Assembly: GCA_000471925.1 (NCBI GenBank)
Contig: CP006668.1
Coordinates: forward strand, 2,666,001 to 2,730,000
Length of the DNA: 64,000 nt
Direction of reading: 5' to 3'
Source of the DNA: Ralstonia pickettii DTP0602
Lineage (GTDB): Bacteria; Pseudomonadota; Gammaproteobacteria; Burkholderiales; Burkholderiaceae
In this document: piece by piece, positions 9,773 to 19,009 of the stretch
Numbering within the stretch: the first letter of the stretch is position 1
Layout: every line of letters begins with the position of its first letter
Notes under the pieces: generated by a model
Database searches by the model: none
The model's input: only the letters and a program-made list of their open reading frames with translations
Told to the model about the DNA's origin: nothing
Translations under genes and position numbers: made by a program

Positions 9773-11185
9773 ATGATCGATATCAGCCAGATTGTCAGCA
9801 GCGCCGCCAATGCCGCCGATGCGAACCGACGCGCCGCGGCAGATACCGCCGCCGGCGGATTCGGCGACGCGCTGACGCGCGCACGCGAAGCCAGCAAGCC
9901 GCAAACTCCGGCGCCGGCCGCAAAGGACACCGCTGCGCAGGACAAGGGCGCCGCCAGCGACAGCAAGCCGGCCGCCGCCCAGCCGGCGCCTGCCGACGCC
10001 GGCAAGCCGCAGCAGGCGGCCTCGACCACCAAACCTCACACGCACGGCAGCGAGGACAAGGACGAAGACGACACCACCGCCGCCGCGCCCACCGACGCAG
10101 CCGCTGCCGCCGCACTGGCTATGCTGCTGCCGGCCACGCCGGCTCCGTCGACTGCAGGCGCCGTCGGCGGTGTTGGCGACGCGGGCAGCAGCGCCGCGCT
10201 GCACGCCGCACTGGCTGGCGCCACGCAGCCGACCGCCGCTGCCGCCCCGGACACGCAATCCGACGCCATGCAGCCTGCCGTCACGAAGCTGCCGGACACG
10301 CTGCAGGGGGTCACCGCCGAAGCCAGGCCCGCCCAGCCCTCCGTCGCCGACACACTGGCCACCATCGCCTCGCAGCGCGCGGCCATGCAGGGCAACGCCG
10401 CGGCAGGAACCGACGGCAAGACGCCGGCCGCCGCGCCGCAGGCCGTGCCTGGCGCCGCCCTGGACGCGCAGCGGGACACTGGCGGGCAGTCTGCAGGCCA
10501 GCGCCCGGACAGCGGTATCGGCCAGCAGCGCGCCGATCCGCTTGCGGCCACTCAGGACGCAAAGCCCGCCGCGGCACCGTTTGCCGCCGCGCAGGCCGCC
10601 GCCCGCACCGGCGAGACCACGACCGCGACGGCCAGCGCCGACAGCACGCCCGCGCTGGCGGCCACGCTGGCCGGCCAGCAGACCCCGTCAGCTTCCGCCG
10701 CCGCGGTCGCAGCTGCCAGCCGCCCCGTGGTCGCACCGCCGCTGTACGACAGCCAGTGGCCCCAGGCCCTCGGCCAGCAGATGATCCGGCTGAGCACGCA
10801 AGGCCAGCAAAGCGCCGAGCTGCAACTGAACCCGCCCGACCTCGGGCCGCTGAAGGTGGTGCTTAACGTGGTCAACGACCAGGCGCAGGCGCAGTTCGTC
10901 TCGCCGCACCAGGCGGTGCGTGCCGCGGTGGAAGCGGCCCTGCCGCATCTGCGCACCGCGCTGTCGGAAAACGGGATCCAGCTCGGCCAGACTTCAGTGG
11001 GGTCCGACGGCTTCGCCAGCCAGGCGGGGAATGGGCAGCAACAGCAGTCGCCGGGGAATGGGCGGGGGCAGGCGGGATTTGGTGCCGGGGTGTTGGCCGC
11101 TGCCGAGCCCGCGGCGGCTCCGGCTACCGCGACCGTGCGGCCGGCGCGGACGCCAGGGCGTGGGGAGATTGATACGTTCGCCTGA
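9773..11185 (+). CDS. fliK: Flagellar hook-length control protein FliK
   Basis: 470 residues. The N-terminal ~310 residues are Ala/Pro/Gln/Thr-rich and low complexity, as expected for the ruler part of FliK. The conserved hook-switch domain is C-terminal (about residues 330-420): LSTQGQQSAELQLNPPDLG, PLKVVLNVVNDQAQAQF and RTALSENGIQLGQTSV, including the LNPPxLGPL signature. FliK is secreted and determines when export switches from hook to filament subunits. Last gene of the fliFGHIJK operon; a strong hairpin with a T-rich tail follows. Confidence 0.93.
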   Translation: MIDISQIVSSAANAADANRRAAADTAAGGFGDALTRAREASKPQTPAPAAKDTAAQDKGAASDSKPAAAQPAPADAGKPQQAASTTKPHTHGSEDKDEDDTTAAAPTDAAAAAALAMLLPATPAPSTAGAVGGVGDAGSSAALHAALAGATQPTAAAAPDTQSDAMQPAVTKLPDTLQGVTAEARPAQPSVADTLATIASQRAAMQGNAAAGTDGKTPAAAPQAVPGAALDAQRDTGGQSAGQRPDSGIGQQRADPLAATQDAKPAAAPFAAAQAAARTGETTTATASADSTPALAATLAGQQTPSASAAAVAAASRPVVAPPLYDSQWPQALGQQMIRLSTQGQQSAELQLNPPDLGPLKVVLNVVNDQAQAQFVSPHQAVRAAVEAALPHLRTALSENGIQLGQTSVGSDGFASQAGNGQQQQSPGNGRGQAGFGAGVLAAAEPAAAPATATVRPARTPGRGEIDTFA

Positions 11186-11232
11186 TGGCGCCCCCGGGAC
11201 GGCGCATGGTTTTGCCGCACGGGAGATGCAAC

Positions 11233-11260
11233 AAGGCCGCCTTGCAGGCGGCCTTTTCTT
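11233..11260 (+). terminator. Rho-independent terminator after fliK
   Basis: AAGGCCGCC (11233-11241) and GGCGGCCTT (11247-11255) form a perfect 9-bp stem with a 5-base loop, followed by TTCTT. It lies 47 bases after the fliK stop and probably ends the flagellar operon. It also lies just past the end of the small minus-strand frame at 11278-11412 and could serve it too. Confidence 0.8.
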
Positions 11261-11277
11261 ATGGCGTTTCCGGTCGA

Positions 11278-11412
11278 TCAGGGGCGCAGCAGGTCAAACC
11301 CGCCCAGCGCGACCACGCCGCTCAGCGCAATCATGGCCGGCGAATCGCCACCGAGGATCAGGACGGCGGCGGCAAGCCAGGTGACGAGGCTGTAGGCGAG
11401 GAGGCGTTTCAT
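11278..11412 (-). CDS. Possible 44-residue hydrophobic small protein
   Basis: A short frame in the otherwise empty 477-base gap between fliK and alkB. The product starts MKRLLAYSLVTWLAAAVLIL and has a second hydrophobic stretch (MIALSGVVALGGFDLL), so it would be a membrane peptide with a Lys-Arg N-terminus. It is not recognised as a known family. For: sensible composition, position between two terminated units, an AT-richer upstream patch (around 11455-11485) that could hold a promoter. Against: no clear ribosome binding site and small size. The rest of the gap (11413-11662) shows nothing else clear. Confidence 0.35.
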   Translation of the reverse strand: MKRLLAYSLVTWLAAAVLILGGDSPAMIALSGVVALGGFDLLRP

Positions 11413-11662
11413 GATGCGGGGGACCGGGCAGCTGGCCGCCGGCCGGCGAAATTCGGCAATTCAGTATCATAAGTATAAACCCCGATAACCCCGTTCGCAG
11501 CGCCGGGTTTTTGTGGCGACACGTGCATTTGGACGCTGCTATCCGCACCTTCGGCATACAACCAGGCTCGATACCGTCGAAGCCGCCTTTCGCGTGCTGG
11601 GCAAGCGACTGGAAATAACCGTCAGCTGACATGCCTGCATACTTGGGCAGGCAAGGAGGACA

Positions 11663-12367
11663 ATGCAAGGGATTGCCGCTGCCAGCGCCTCCGGCCCCTG
11701 CCCCATGACTTTCGACCTCTTCGACAACCTCGACGACGCCGCCCCCGCCACACTGACCTCCGAGCCCCTCGCCGATGGCGCCGTCGTCCTGCGCGGCGTT
11801 GCCCGTCCCAACGCCGAATCGCTGCTCGCAGACGTGCAGGCCATCGCCACCGCCGCCCCCTGGCGCCACATGATCACGCCCGGCGGCCTGAAAATGTCTG
11901 TGGCCATGACCAACTGCGGCCACGCCGGCTGGGTCTCGGACGCCCGCGGCTATCGCTATGACCCGATCGACCCGCTCAGCGGACAGCCGTGGCCGGAGAT
12001 GCCGGCAAGCTTCCGCCAGCTGGCCACTACTGCGGCGGCGCAGGCCGGCTTTGCCGGCTTCGAACCAGACGCCTGCCTGATCAACCGCTACGAACCCGGT
12101 ACTCGCCTGTCGCTGCACCAGGACCGCGACGAGCGCGATTTCAACGCGCCCATCGTCTCGGTGTCGCTGGGGCTGCCCGCCATCTTCCTGTTCGGCGGCA
12201 TGCGCCGCGCCGATCGTCCGCAGCGCGTGCGGCTGGCACATGGCGACGTGGTGGTATGGGGCGGGCCGTCGCGGCTGGCGTTTCACGGCGTGGCGCCGCT
12301 GGCCGACGGCGACCATCCGCTGCTGGGGCGGCTGCGCATCAACCTGACATTCCGCAAGGCGTTGTAG
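11663..12367 (+). CDS. alkB: AlkB-type DNA/RNA alkylation repair dioxygenase
   Basis: 234 residues from the ATG at 11663, which has AAGGAGGA (11653-11660) directly upstream; a later ATG at 11705 gives the more usual MTFDLFD N-terminus and is an alternative start. Fe(II)/2-oxoglutarate dioxygenase that oxidatively removes alkyl groups from 1-methyladenine and 3-methylcytosine. The iron ligands are visible as His152-x-Asp154 (LHQDRDE) and His208 (RLAFHGVAPL), and the 2OG-binding arginines as RLRINLTFR near the end; the family's NRYEPGTRLSLHQD stretch is intact. Single gene, no operon partner. Confidence 0.93.
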   Translation: MQGIAAASASGPCPMTFDLFDNLDDAAPATLTSEPLADGAVVLRGVARPNAESLLADVQAIATAAPWRHMITPGGLKMSVAMTNCGHAGWVSDARGYRYDPIDPLSGQPWPEMPASFRQLATTAAAQAGFAGFEPDACLINRYEPGTRLSLHQDRDERDFNAPIVSVSLGLPAIFLFGGMRRADRPQRVRLAHGDVVVWGGPSRLAFHGVAPLADGDHPLLGRLRINLTFRKAL

Positions 12368-12451
12368 CGGTCGTCGCCAGCTTTGCACTTTGCGCACGGT
12401 TTTCTACAGTCAAGGGACTGTCCAGACCGCCACCGCGCAAAGGCCCACACC

Positions 12452-12940
12452 ATGCATCTCGACGGCTCCTGCCATTGCGGCGCCATCCAATTCTCGCTCG
12501 AAGCCGATTCCCCCTACCCGTACATGCATTGCTATTGCTCGATCTGCCGCAAGACGGCCGGGGGCGGCGGCTATGCGATCAATCTCGGCGGCGACGCTGC
12601 CACCCTGCGCGTGCGCGGCCGCAAGCATCTGGGCATCTACCAGGCGGTGATGCGCGAGCCGGGCAAGCGCGCGCGGCGTTCGCCGGCGCAGCGGCATTTC
12701 TGCGTGAAGTGCGGCAGCGCGCTGTGGCTGTGGGACCCGCGCTGGCCGGACCTCGTGTATCCGCATGCGTCTGCCATCGACACGCCGCTGCCGCGCCCGC
12801 CGGAGGTGGTGGAGGCGGGGCTGGATTCTGCGGCGCCGTGGGTCGATGTGCCCAAGGGCAAGGGGCACGTGCATTGCGCGACATGGCCCGATGAATCGCT
12901 GGTCGACTGGCACAAGCGGCACGGATTGCTGTCGCGCTGA
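12452..12940 (+). CDS. GFA-domain (CENP-V/GFA) zinc protein
   Basis: 162 residues from the ATG at 12452; the frame is open further upstream but the family begins with this short Met-x3-Gly-Ser-Cys-His-Cys-Gly start. Zinc ligands typical of the glutathione-dependent formaldehyde-activating (GFA/CENP-V) fold are all visible: GSCHCGAI near residue 6, HCYCSICRK near residue 28, and HFCVKCGSALW near residue 88. Known members are called S-(hydroxymethyl)glutathione synthase, but most family members have no proven reaction. Convergent with cysK, 24 bases apart. Confidence 0.88.
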   Translation: MHLDGSCHCGAIQFSLEADSPYPYMHCYCSICRKTAGGGGYAINLGGDAATLRVRGRKHLGIYQAVMREPGKRARRSPAQRHFCVKCGSALWLWDPRWPDLVYPHASAIDTPLPRPPEVVEAGLDSAAPWVDVPKGKGHVHCATWPDESLVDWHKRHGLLSR

Positions 12941-12964
12941 ATCGAGGTCGAGGCGCTCGGGCGC

Positions 12965-13882
<918 letters not shown>

Positions 13883-14060
13883 GTCTTCTCCGTGAGAGGT
13901 GCGGCGGCACGGCTGTGTCGCTGCGTGGCTCGAATGATCGGACGATTCTAGTGCAATACGCCGCGTGGCCTGCTCGCGTATGATTGAGCCCGCCCGCGCG
14001 TCCTCGTTCGCCCCGCATTCGCTTCTTCCCTCTTCCCCTCGCATCACCGCCGTTCCCGCA

Positions 14061-14825
14061 ATGTCTGCACATTTCCTGCTGTCTTCCCTGCTGATCTTCG
14101 GACTTGGTGGTCTGCTGGGCGCCGTGGGCGGGCTGTTCGGCATCGGCGGCGGGCTGATCGCGATTCCCGCGCTGGGGCTGCTCTACGGCATGGACCAGCA
14201 GCTGGCGCAGGGGACCGCGCTGGTGATGATCGCGCCCAATGTGGTGATCGGCTTCTGGCAATACCGCAAGCGCGCGGACATCGCCTTGCGTACCGCGGTG
14301 GTGCTGGGATTGTCGGCGGTGCTGGCGACCTGGCTGTCGGCGCGTGCCGCCACCGCGATGGATGCGCAGCTGCTGCGGCGCGTCTTTGCCGTGTTCATGA
14401 TCGGGCTGGCGCTGTACTTCCTGTGGCGCCTGCTGCCGGGTCGTGCCATCACGGCGCAGCAGGCGCGCGTGTCGCCGCGCTGGATCCCGCTGGTGGGCGT
14501 GGTCGGCGGCGCGTTCTCGGGGTTCTTCAGCGTGGGCGGCGGCGTGGTGGCCGCGCCGGCGCTAGTGGGCTTGTTCGGGCTGCGCCAGGCGGCGGCGCAA
14601 GGGCTGGCGCTGGCACTGGTAACGCCGGGGGCGGTGGTCGCGCTGGCCACCTATGCGCACGCGGGCCACGTCGACTGGGCCAGCGGCATTCCGCTGTCGC
14701 TGGGCGGCATGCTGACGATCTCGTGGGGCGTGGCGCTGGCGCACCGGATGCCGGAGCGGCGCCTGCGCGCCGCGTTCGCCGTGTGCCTGATCGCGACGGC
14801 TATCGTGATGCTGGTGCGCGGCTGA
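14061..14825 (+). CDS. TauE/SafE family anion permease (DUF81)
   Basis: 254 residues from the ATG at 14061. Eight or so hydrophobic segments and both family glycine-rich repeats are present: [19 protein letters not shown] near residue 18 and [19 protein letters not shown] near residue 155, the tandem halves of the TauE/SafE fold. Known members export sulfite or sulfoacetate or move other small organic anions. Divergent from cysK, which is suggestive of a sulfur-related substrate but does not prove it. A second, unrelated-by-position paralogue lies at 22913-23668. Confidence 0.85.
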   Translation: MSAHFLLSSLLIFGLGGLLGAVGGLFGIGGGLIAIPALGLLYGMDQQLAQGTALVMIAPNVVIGFWQYRKRADIALRTAVVLGLSAVLATWLSARAATAMDAQLLRRVFAVFMIGLALYFLWRLLPGRAITAQQARVSPRWIPLVGVVGGAFSGFFSVGGGVVAAPALVGLFGLRQAAAQGLALALVTPGAVVALATYAHAGHVDWASGIPLSLGGMLTISWGVALAHRMPERRLRAAFAVCLIATAIVMLVRG

Positions 14826-14847
14826 AGCGCGCCGCGGCTTACTTGCG

Positions 14848-14861
14848 GAACACCAGGCTGA
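14848..14861. repeat. 14-bp direct repeat, left copy (remnant of DUF938 gene end)
   Basis: GAACACCAGGCTGA is identical to 15785-15798. Read on the minus strand with flanking bases (14839-14862) it encodes LSLVFRK and a stop, matching the last residues of the DUF938 protein downstream (FSLVFYVK, stop). It therefore looks like the original 3' end of that gene, now cut off by the 0.9-kb segment between the repeats. Confidence 0.6.
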
Positions 14862-15784
14862 GAGCGCTAGCGCTGCGCTGCTTGCGCGGTCTTCCTCCGT
14901 TACCGGCCGGGCGGCGGTATCGTAGATTCATCACTTTTGCTGGCCGTATCTTGCACGGTTGGTGGTCATCCGGCTTGCCCTATCACATCAACCATCTGGT
15001 GTATGACCTGCGCCACGACTATTACTTAGTCTGTAGAAATAAGTTCGAGGCCCGTGTCCAGGGCAAGGGTTCATAGGACTCATTCTTCTGGCGGATATGA
15101 AGGCAAGAGTTCACGGGCCTACCCTTTCCGGAACAACGACGGGGGAGGGAGCCATGAAAAGATCAATTTTGGCGATCGGCATTTGTCTGATTGCTGCGCA
15201 AGGCTGCGCGACGAAGCATTATGGGCGTCAGGGGACGGTGACAGATTTCGAACGACAAACTCTGAGCTGCCGCGAGATCGCGCTGGAGCAAGCCAAGGTC
15301 AACGGCTTCATACAGCATGTGGACAGGGAAAGCCAGTTCGACGGCCGGTCGGTCCTCGCCTTCCTGGGCGACTTTGGGATCGGCAATGTGATGGAACAGA
15401 GCGCGGCCACAGAGAGCGCCACGGCGCGCATGCACGACCTGCAGGCATTAAGTGTGCAGCGCGGCTGCGGCGTGGAAACGCGAGCCGCTGCAGCTCCTGC
15501 ATCAGCCCTGCCGAAACCCGTACTCCCTACGCCCCGCCCCGGCCCGCACTCACACAGTGTGGAGGCTCTGGCCAATCGGGACATGTGCATGCCGGTCGGT
15601 GCCGCGCTGCTGGTCGCAAGCAGTGAAGCCGGCGACATGTATCGCGTGAACTGCATGGGAGGCATGATCCGCGAATATGCTTGCGCTGGTGCGAGTTGCA
15701 GCCCGGCTCGGTAAGTTCCCACGTCACGCGGGACCCGAACCGCCACTGCAAAAAAACGGTACCTATCTGATTCTATTTGACGTA
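14862..15784. other. Probable inserted segment between 14-bp repeats
   Basis: The ~920-base stretch between the two copies of GAACACCAGGCTGA holds the lipoprotein gene at 15154-15714 and a ~290-base upstream region that is visibly richer in A/T (around 14935-15075) than neighbouring DNA. The left edge carries the perfect palindrome AGCGCTAGCGCT (14863-14874). No transposase or integrase is present. The upstream part (14875-15153) shows no convincing gene. Insertion or recombination into the end of the DUF938 gene is the simplest reading; it is an inference. Confidence 0.45.
15154..15714 (+). CDS. Putative lipoprotein of unknown function
   Basis: 186 residues from the ATG at 15154, preceded by a strong GGGGGAGGGA at 15141-15150. 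The N-terminus MKRSILAIGICLIAAQGC is a lipoprotein-type signal with a candidate lipid-attachment Cys18. The mature part has a conserved-looking FERQTLSCREIALEQAKV helix, a Pro/Ala-rich linker around residues 110-130, and a C-terminal domain with four cysteines (RDMCMPV, VNCMGG, EYACAGASC) that may form disulfides. I do not recognise the family. It lies on the probable inserted segment and has no operon partner. Confidence 0.65.
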   Translation: MKRSILAIGICLIAAQGCATKHYGRQGTVTDFERQTLSCREIALEQAKVNGFIQHVDRESQFDGRSVLAFLGDFGIGNVMEQSAATESATARMHDLQALSVQRGCGVETRAAAAPASALPKPVLPTPRPGPHSHSVEALANRDMCMPVGAALLVASSEAGDMYRVNCMGGMIREYACAGASCSPAR

Positions 15785-16393
15785 GAACACCAGGCTGAAG
15801 TTGTTGGCCGGCATCGGCACCGGCTCGTCGCAGCGCATGCCTTGCGCCGCGCCCAGTGCGATCACATCCTCCATGTCGCGCACGCCCCAGTCCGGATCCG
15901 TGGCGCGCAGCTGCGCGTCGAAGGCCGCGTTGCTGGGCGCGGTATGCGCACCGCCGCGGCGGTAGGGACCGTAAAGGTACAGCACCCCGCCCGGGCCCAG
16001 CAGCTTGCCGGCGCCGGCAAAGAGCGCCTCGGCCGCGGCCCATGGCGAAATATGGATCATGTTGATACAGACCACCGCGGCGGCAGCGTCGATGCCCCAC
16101 GGCTGCCGGCACACGTCGAGCGCCAGCGGCGGACGTACGTTGGCCACGCCCGCATGCGCGGTCCACGCGGCGATCGACTCGCGCGCGGCAGCATCGGGAT
16201 CGCTCGGTTGCCAGGTCAGGCCGGGGAGTGCGGCGGCAAAGTACACGGCATGCTGGCCGGTGCCGCTGGCGACTTCCAATACCGTGCCGCTGGCGGGCAG
16301 CACATTGCGCAGCACTGCCAGGATCGGCTCGCGGTTGCGCTCGGTGGCGGGCGCCATGCGGCGTGCGTCGGGATCTCGGGTCTGGTCAGTCAT
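15773..16393 (-). CDS. DUF938 family SAM-dependent methyltransferase
   Basis: 206 residues. The start (MTDQTRDPDARRMAPATERN) and the motif VLEVASGTGQHAVYFA (SAM motif I) are typical of the DUF938 family, as are ICINMIHISPW-like (VVCINMIHISPW) and the ending NNFSLVFYVK. Class I methyltransferase fold; the substrate of the family is not known. The last codons appear to have been supplied by a new sequence: a matching cut-off end (LSLVFRK, stop) survives 0.9 kb downstream at 14839-14862. Confidence 0.85.
   Translation of the reverse strand: MTDQTRDPDARRMAPATERNREPILAVLRNVLPASGTVLEVASGTGQHAVYFAAALPGLTWQPSDPDAAARESIAAWTAHAGVANVRPPLALDVCRQPWGIDAAAAVVCINMIHISPWAAAEALFAGAGKLLGPGGVLYLYGPYRRGGAHTAPSNAAFDAQLRATDPDWGVRDMEDVIALGAAQGMRCDEPVPMPANNFSLVFYVK
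15785..15798. repeat. 14-bp direct repeat, right copy
   Basis: GAACACCAGGCTGA, identical to 14848-14861, inside the 3' end of the DUF938 gene. Together the copies bracket the probable inserted segment. Confidence 0.6.
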
Positions 16394-16712
16394 GGGAACG
16401 AGAGCAATGCGGGGGAATGACTAGCGTAGCAGAGTCGGGGCGCAAAGGCGGCCAAGCGCAGAGCGATGGCGGAGTCTTGCCGCACCGCGTCAACGGTGTG
16501 CCGGGATGCGGTAGATCACGCGTTCGTACTTCGGCGACGAAGACCTCCCCACCACCGCGCCTCCGGGCGCTTCGGCGATCCGGCGGCTGGGCCAGTTCTG
16601 CTCGGCCACGGGGTAGCCGCGTCGTCGCCGCAAGACGGCGACAGTACCGCAAGCTGGCCGCACTGGGCATGCGGGTGGATGCGACGGAAGCGGGCTGACC
16701 GCCTCCGAATAA
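16394..16712. other. Gap with possible gene remnant (minus strand)
   Basis: About 320 bases without a convincing gene. On the minus strand a frame ending at 16490 reads GYPVAEQNWPSRRIAEAPGG and then a short tail ending YERVIYRIPAHR before a stop, which has the texture of a real C-terminus but no recognisable beginning; it may be the remnant of a lost gene. I cannot name a family. The remaining bases hold the upstream region of the DUF938 gene. Confidence 0.25.
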
Positions 16713-16740
16713 AAAGCGGCAGGCAAATGCCCGCCGCTTT
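16713..16740 (-). terminator. Rho-independent terminator of phoX
   Basis: AAAGCGGC (16713-16720) pairs with GCCGCTTT (16733-16740), with an inner GGCA/TGCC extension. Read on the minus strand the stem is followed by a T-run (CTTTTTATT). It lies 24 bases after the stop of the minus-strand phosphatase gene. Confidence 0.8.
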
Positions 16741-16763
16741 CACATCCGAACTTCGTTGCGCTT

Positions 16764-18752
16764 TCAGGCCTTCGCCAGCTTCACCCCGGTCGGATCCCCT
16801 GTCAGGTACCCCACCGCCGAGCCGAACCGGTCCTTGTAGTTGGCCCGCACCAGCGGATCCAGCATGGGCTTGACGATGTCATGCAGCGGCGACTCCCAGT
16901 CCCCGACGTGCTGGAAGTTGCTCATGATGTAGGTCCAGCCGTTGATCTCATCGACCGCATGCAGGCCGGTGGACTCGGCGCCGGCCGGGCACGACAGCAC
17001 GCGGCTGAGCGTCCTGGTATCGACGTTGTAGGCCCACAGGAAGTTGTTGACGTGGGTGTTGCTGTCCTCACCGACAAACAGCGTGCGCAGTTTTTCCGAG
17101 AACTTCAGGTTGTCCGGGGTGGCGACCTTGTCCGGATTGGCGAAGTTGCCGAGCGCATCCTGCTGCTTCATCTTGCCGCCGCCGAGGTCCTCGGAGACCA
17201 GCGCGGGCACGGCGGCCATGTCGACCGGCACCCATTCGCTGTTCATCGCAGCGCCGTTCTTGTCGGCCTGGCCGCCCTTCAGGTTCAGCTCATAGACGGC
17301 GCCCGAGTACGGGCCTTCGACCTGGATATCGCCGGCGTTGGCGGCATTGCCCATGAGCATGCTCGCCTCGATGCGCGACATCGCCGAGTAGGCCTTCTTG
17401 TCCTTGATGTTGACCGTGGTGCCTTCCATCTTGGTAAAACCCAGGCTGCCGCCGACCAGCGCGGCGTAGCGGTGGGTTTCCAGGCAGGCCGCGGCCTTTT
17501 CCATGCCCGGCACGAGCTTCACCCAGTTGGGCTTGCCGTTGTACAGGATGCGCGTGTAGCTGGTATCGGACGGATCGGCGGTCTTGACGTCCATGATGTC
17601 GGCCAGCCTGATACCGCCGTCGACCAGCGCGCGGATCTCGGCGCTGGTGGCGCTGCCGAGCTTGATCCATGACAGCGTGGCGCTGCCCGGGCCCACGCCC
17701 GAGGTCTGGTGCCACTTGGCCACGTACAGCGAGCCACTGGACAGGTCGCGCGCCTTGTCGGCGATAAACAGGAACAGGCCGCCGTTGGTGGCGTCGTCGC
17801 CCATCAGCACGGTGCGCTCGTCGGGCATCACCTGCACCAGCTCGTGCGAGATGCGGCCCAGGCAGTAGTGCTTCTTGATGGTGCCGGTGCCGTCCGGGTT
17901 GACCGTGACTTCCGGCAGGTGGCCGTAGTTGTAGGCGTTGGCGCGGGCCGGGTCGCCGTACAGGTTCTGGCTGTAGCCCTGCAGCTGCTTGACGGCGTTG
18001 ACGTCCATCAGGTCGGTCTCGTACTCCTCGCTCGACAGATGGGTGTTCCACGGCGACAGGCTGGCGCCGCAGGTGATCCACAGGCCGTTGACGTCCGCGG
18101 TATCGACGTTGTGGTACTTCACCGGGGTCAGCTTGCCGGTGGCGGGGTCCTGGTCCAGCGTCACGATGGCGATCGGCGACGGCAGCAGGCCGTACATGCT
18201 GACGTTGTTCTGGTTGCGCGTGGTGTACTCGAACTGCACCACGGCGAACACGGTGTTGCCCTTGACCCCGGCCACGGTCGGGTTGGCCACGGTCAGCAGC
18301 GAGCTGCCGTCCGGCGCGTCGGAGAAGAACTGGCGTTCCTTGCCGGCCACGGAGGTATCCATGATCGGCTTGTTGTTGATGTCGTAGTAGCCGCCGGCGA
18401 CGATGGTGCCGCCCTTGCCGTCGGAGAGCGTGTCGCCGGTGACGAAGAACGGCTGGTAGGCGAGCTTGTAGGTCTGGCTGCTGCCGTCGCTGAACGACAC
18501 CTTCAGGCTCGAACCCACGGTGGTGGTCGCCATGGCTGCCGCGTCGGCCAGCGTGGGCGCGCTCATCGGGACGAACTCTGCCGTGGTGAAGGTGGCGGCA
18601 GACGCCGGGGCGGGAGCGGGTGCGGCAACGGCGTCGTTGCCACCGCCGCAGCCTGCCAGCAGCCCGGCCGAAGCGAAGCCAAGCGGCAGCATCGGCGCGC
18701 CGGCCAGGAGTTTCAGCGCCTTGCGGCGGCCAACATCAGGTTGTTCATGCAT
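16764..18752 (-). CDS. phoX: PhoX-family (DUF839) alkaline phosphatase, Tat-exported lipoprotein
   Basis: 662 residues from the ATG at 18752; the longer frame upstream has no family features. N-terminus: twin-arginine motif GRRKALKLL at residues 8-16, a hydrophobic stretch, then LLAGC with lipobox Cys35, so a Tat-dependent lipoprotein. The body shows PhoX/DUF839 features: GGYYDINNKPIMDTS, CGASLSPWNTHLSSEEYE and GRISHELVQVMPDERTVLMG. PhoX enzymes are Ca/Fe-dependent periplasmic or surface phosphatases that release phosphate from organic esters. A candidate Pho box lies upstream and a terminator downstream, consistent with a single-gene phosphate-starvation unit. Confidence 0.88.
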   Translation of the reverse strand: MHEQPDVGRRKALKLLAGAPMLPLGFASAGLLAGCGGGNDAVAAPAPAPASAATFTTAEFVPMSAPTLADAAAMATTTVGSSLKVSFSDGSSQTYKLAYQPFFVTGDTLSDGKGGTIVAGGYYDINNKPIMDTSVAGKERQFFSDAPDGSSLLTVANPTVAGVKGNTVFAVVQFEYTTRNQNNVSMYGLLPSPIAIVTLDQDPATGKLTPVKYHNVDTADVNGLWITCGASLSPWNTHLSSEEYETDLMDVNAVKQLQGYSQNLYGDPARANAYNYGHLPEVTVNPDGTGTIKKHYCLGRISHELVQVMPDERTVLMGDDATNGGLFLFIADKARDLSSGSLYVAKWHQTSGVGPGSATLSWIKLGSATSAEIRALVDGGIRLADIMDVKTADPSDTSYTRILYNGKPNWVKLVPGMEKAAACLETHRYAALVGGSLGFTKMEGTTVNIKDKKAYSAMSRIEASMLMGNAANAGDIQVEGPYSGAVYELNLKGGQADKNGAAMNSEWVPVDMAAVPALVSEDLGGGKMKQQDALGNFANPDKVATPDNLKFSEKLRTLFVGEDSNTHVNNFLWAYNVDTRTLSRVLSCPAGAESTGLHAVDEINGWTYIMSNFQHVGDWESPLHDIVKPMLDPLVRANYKDRFGSAVGYLTGDPTGVKLAKA

Positions 18753-18879
18753 TTTCTTGATCCGGGGAAAAGGATGGATTTGGTTTTTGACTGCGTGATC
18801 GCTCCGGCCAGCCGCGAAGGCGGCCGGGCACCTGTTGGCACAGGCGGGCGGCGGGCGGCATTGCGCTCGTCCGCTGCGG

Positions 18880-18913
18880 ATCGTATGGCGCGTATATGAC
18901 ACCAGGTTGACGA
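18880..18913 (-). promoter_or_regulatory. Candidate Pho box and -10 upstream of phoX
   Basis: On the minus strand TCGTCAA (18913-18907), a 4-base gap, then GTGTCAT (18902-18896) resemble the PhoB direct repeat CTGTCAT-N4-CTGTCAT (4/7 and 6/7). Exactly 10 bases further comes TACGAT (18885-18880), placed as a PhoB-dependent -10 should be. About 145 bases upstream of the phoX start. Spacing supports it; sequence match is partial. Confidence 0.45.
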
Positions 18914-19009
18914 TGCAACACAAAATCGCCGGGCGCCCTGCGATGACATGGCGGCCGCTGCGGTACACTCCCCGTTTGCCTTCCGCGGCCCCACAGGCGC
19001 GGAAACCGA

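Noticed and set aside
14935..15076. A/T-rich stretch considered as a tRNA or small RNA
   Set aside because: No cloverleaf, no conserved T-loop and no clear promoter-terminator pair.
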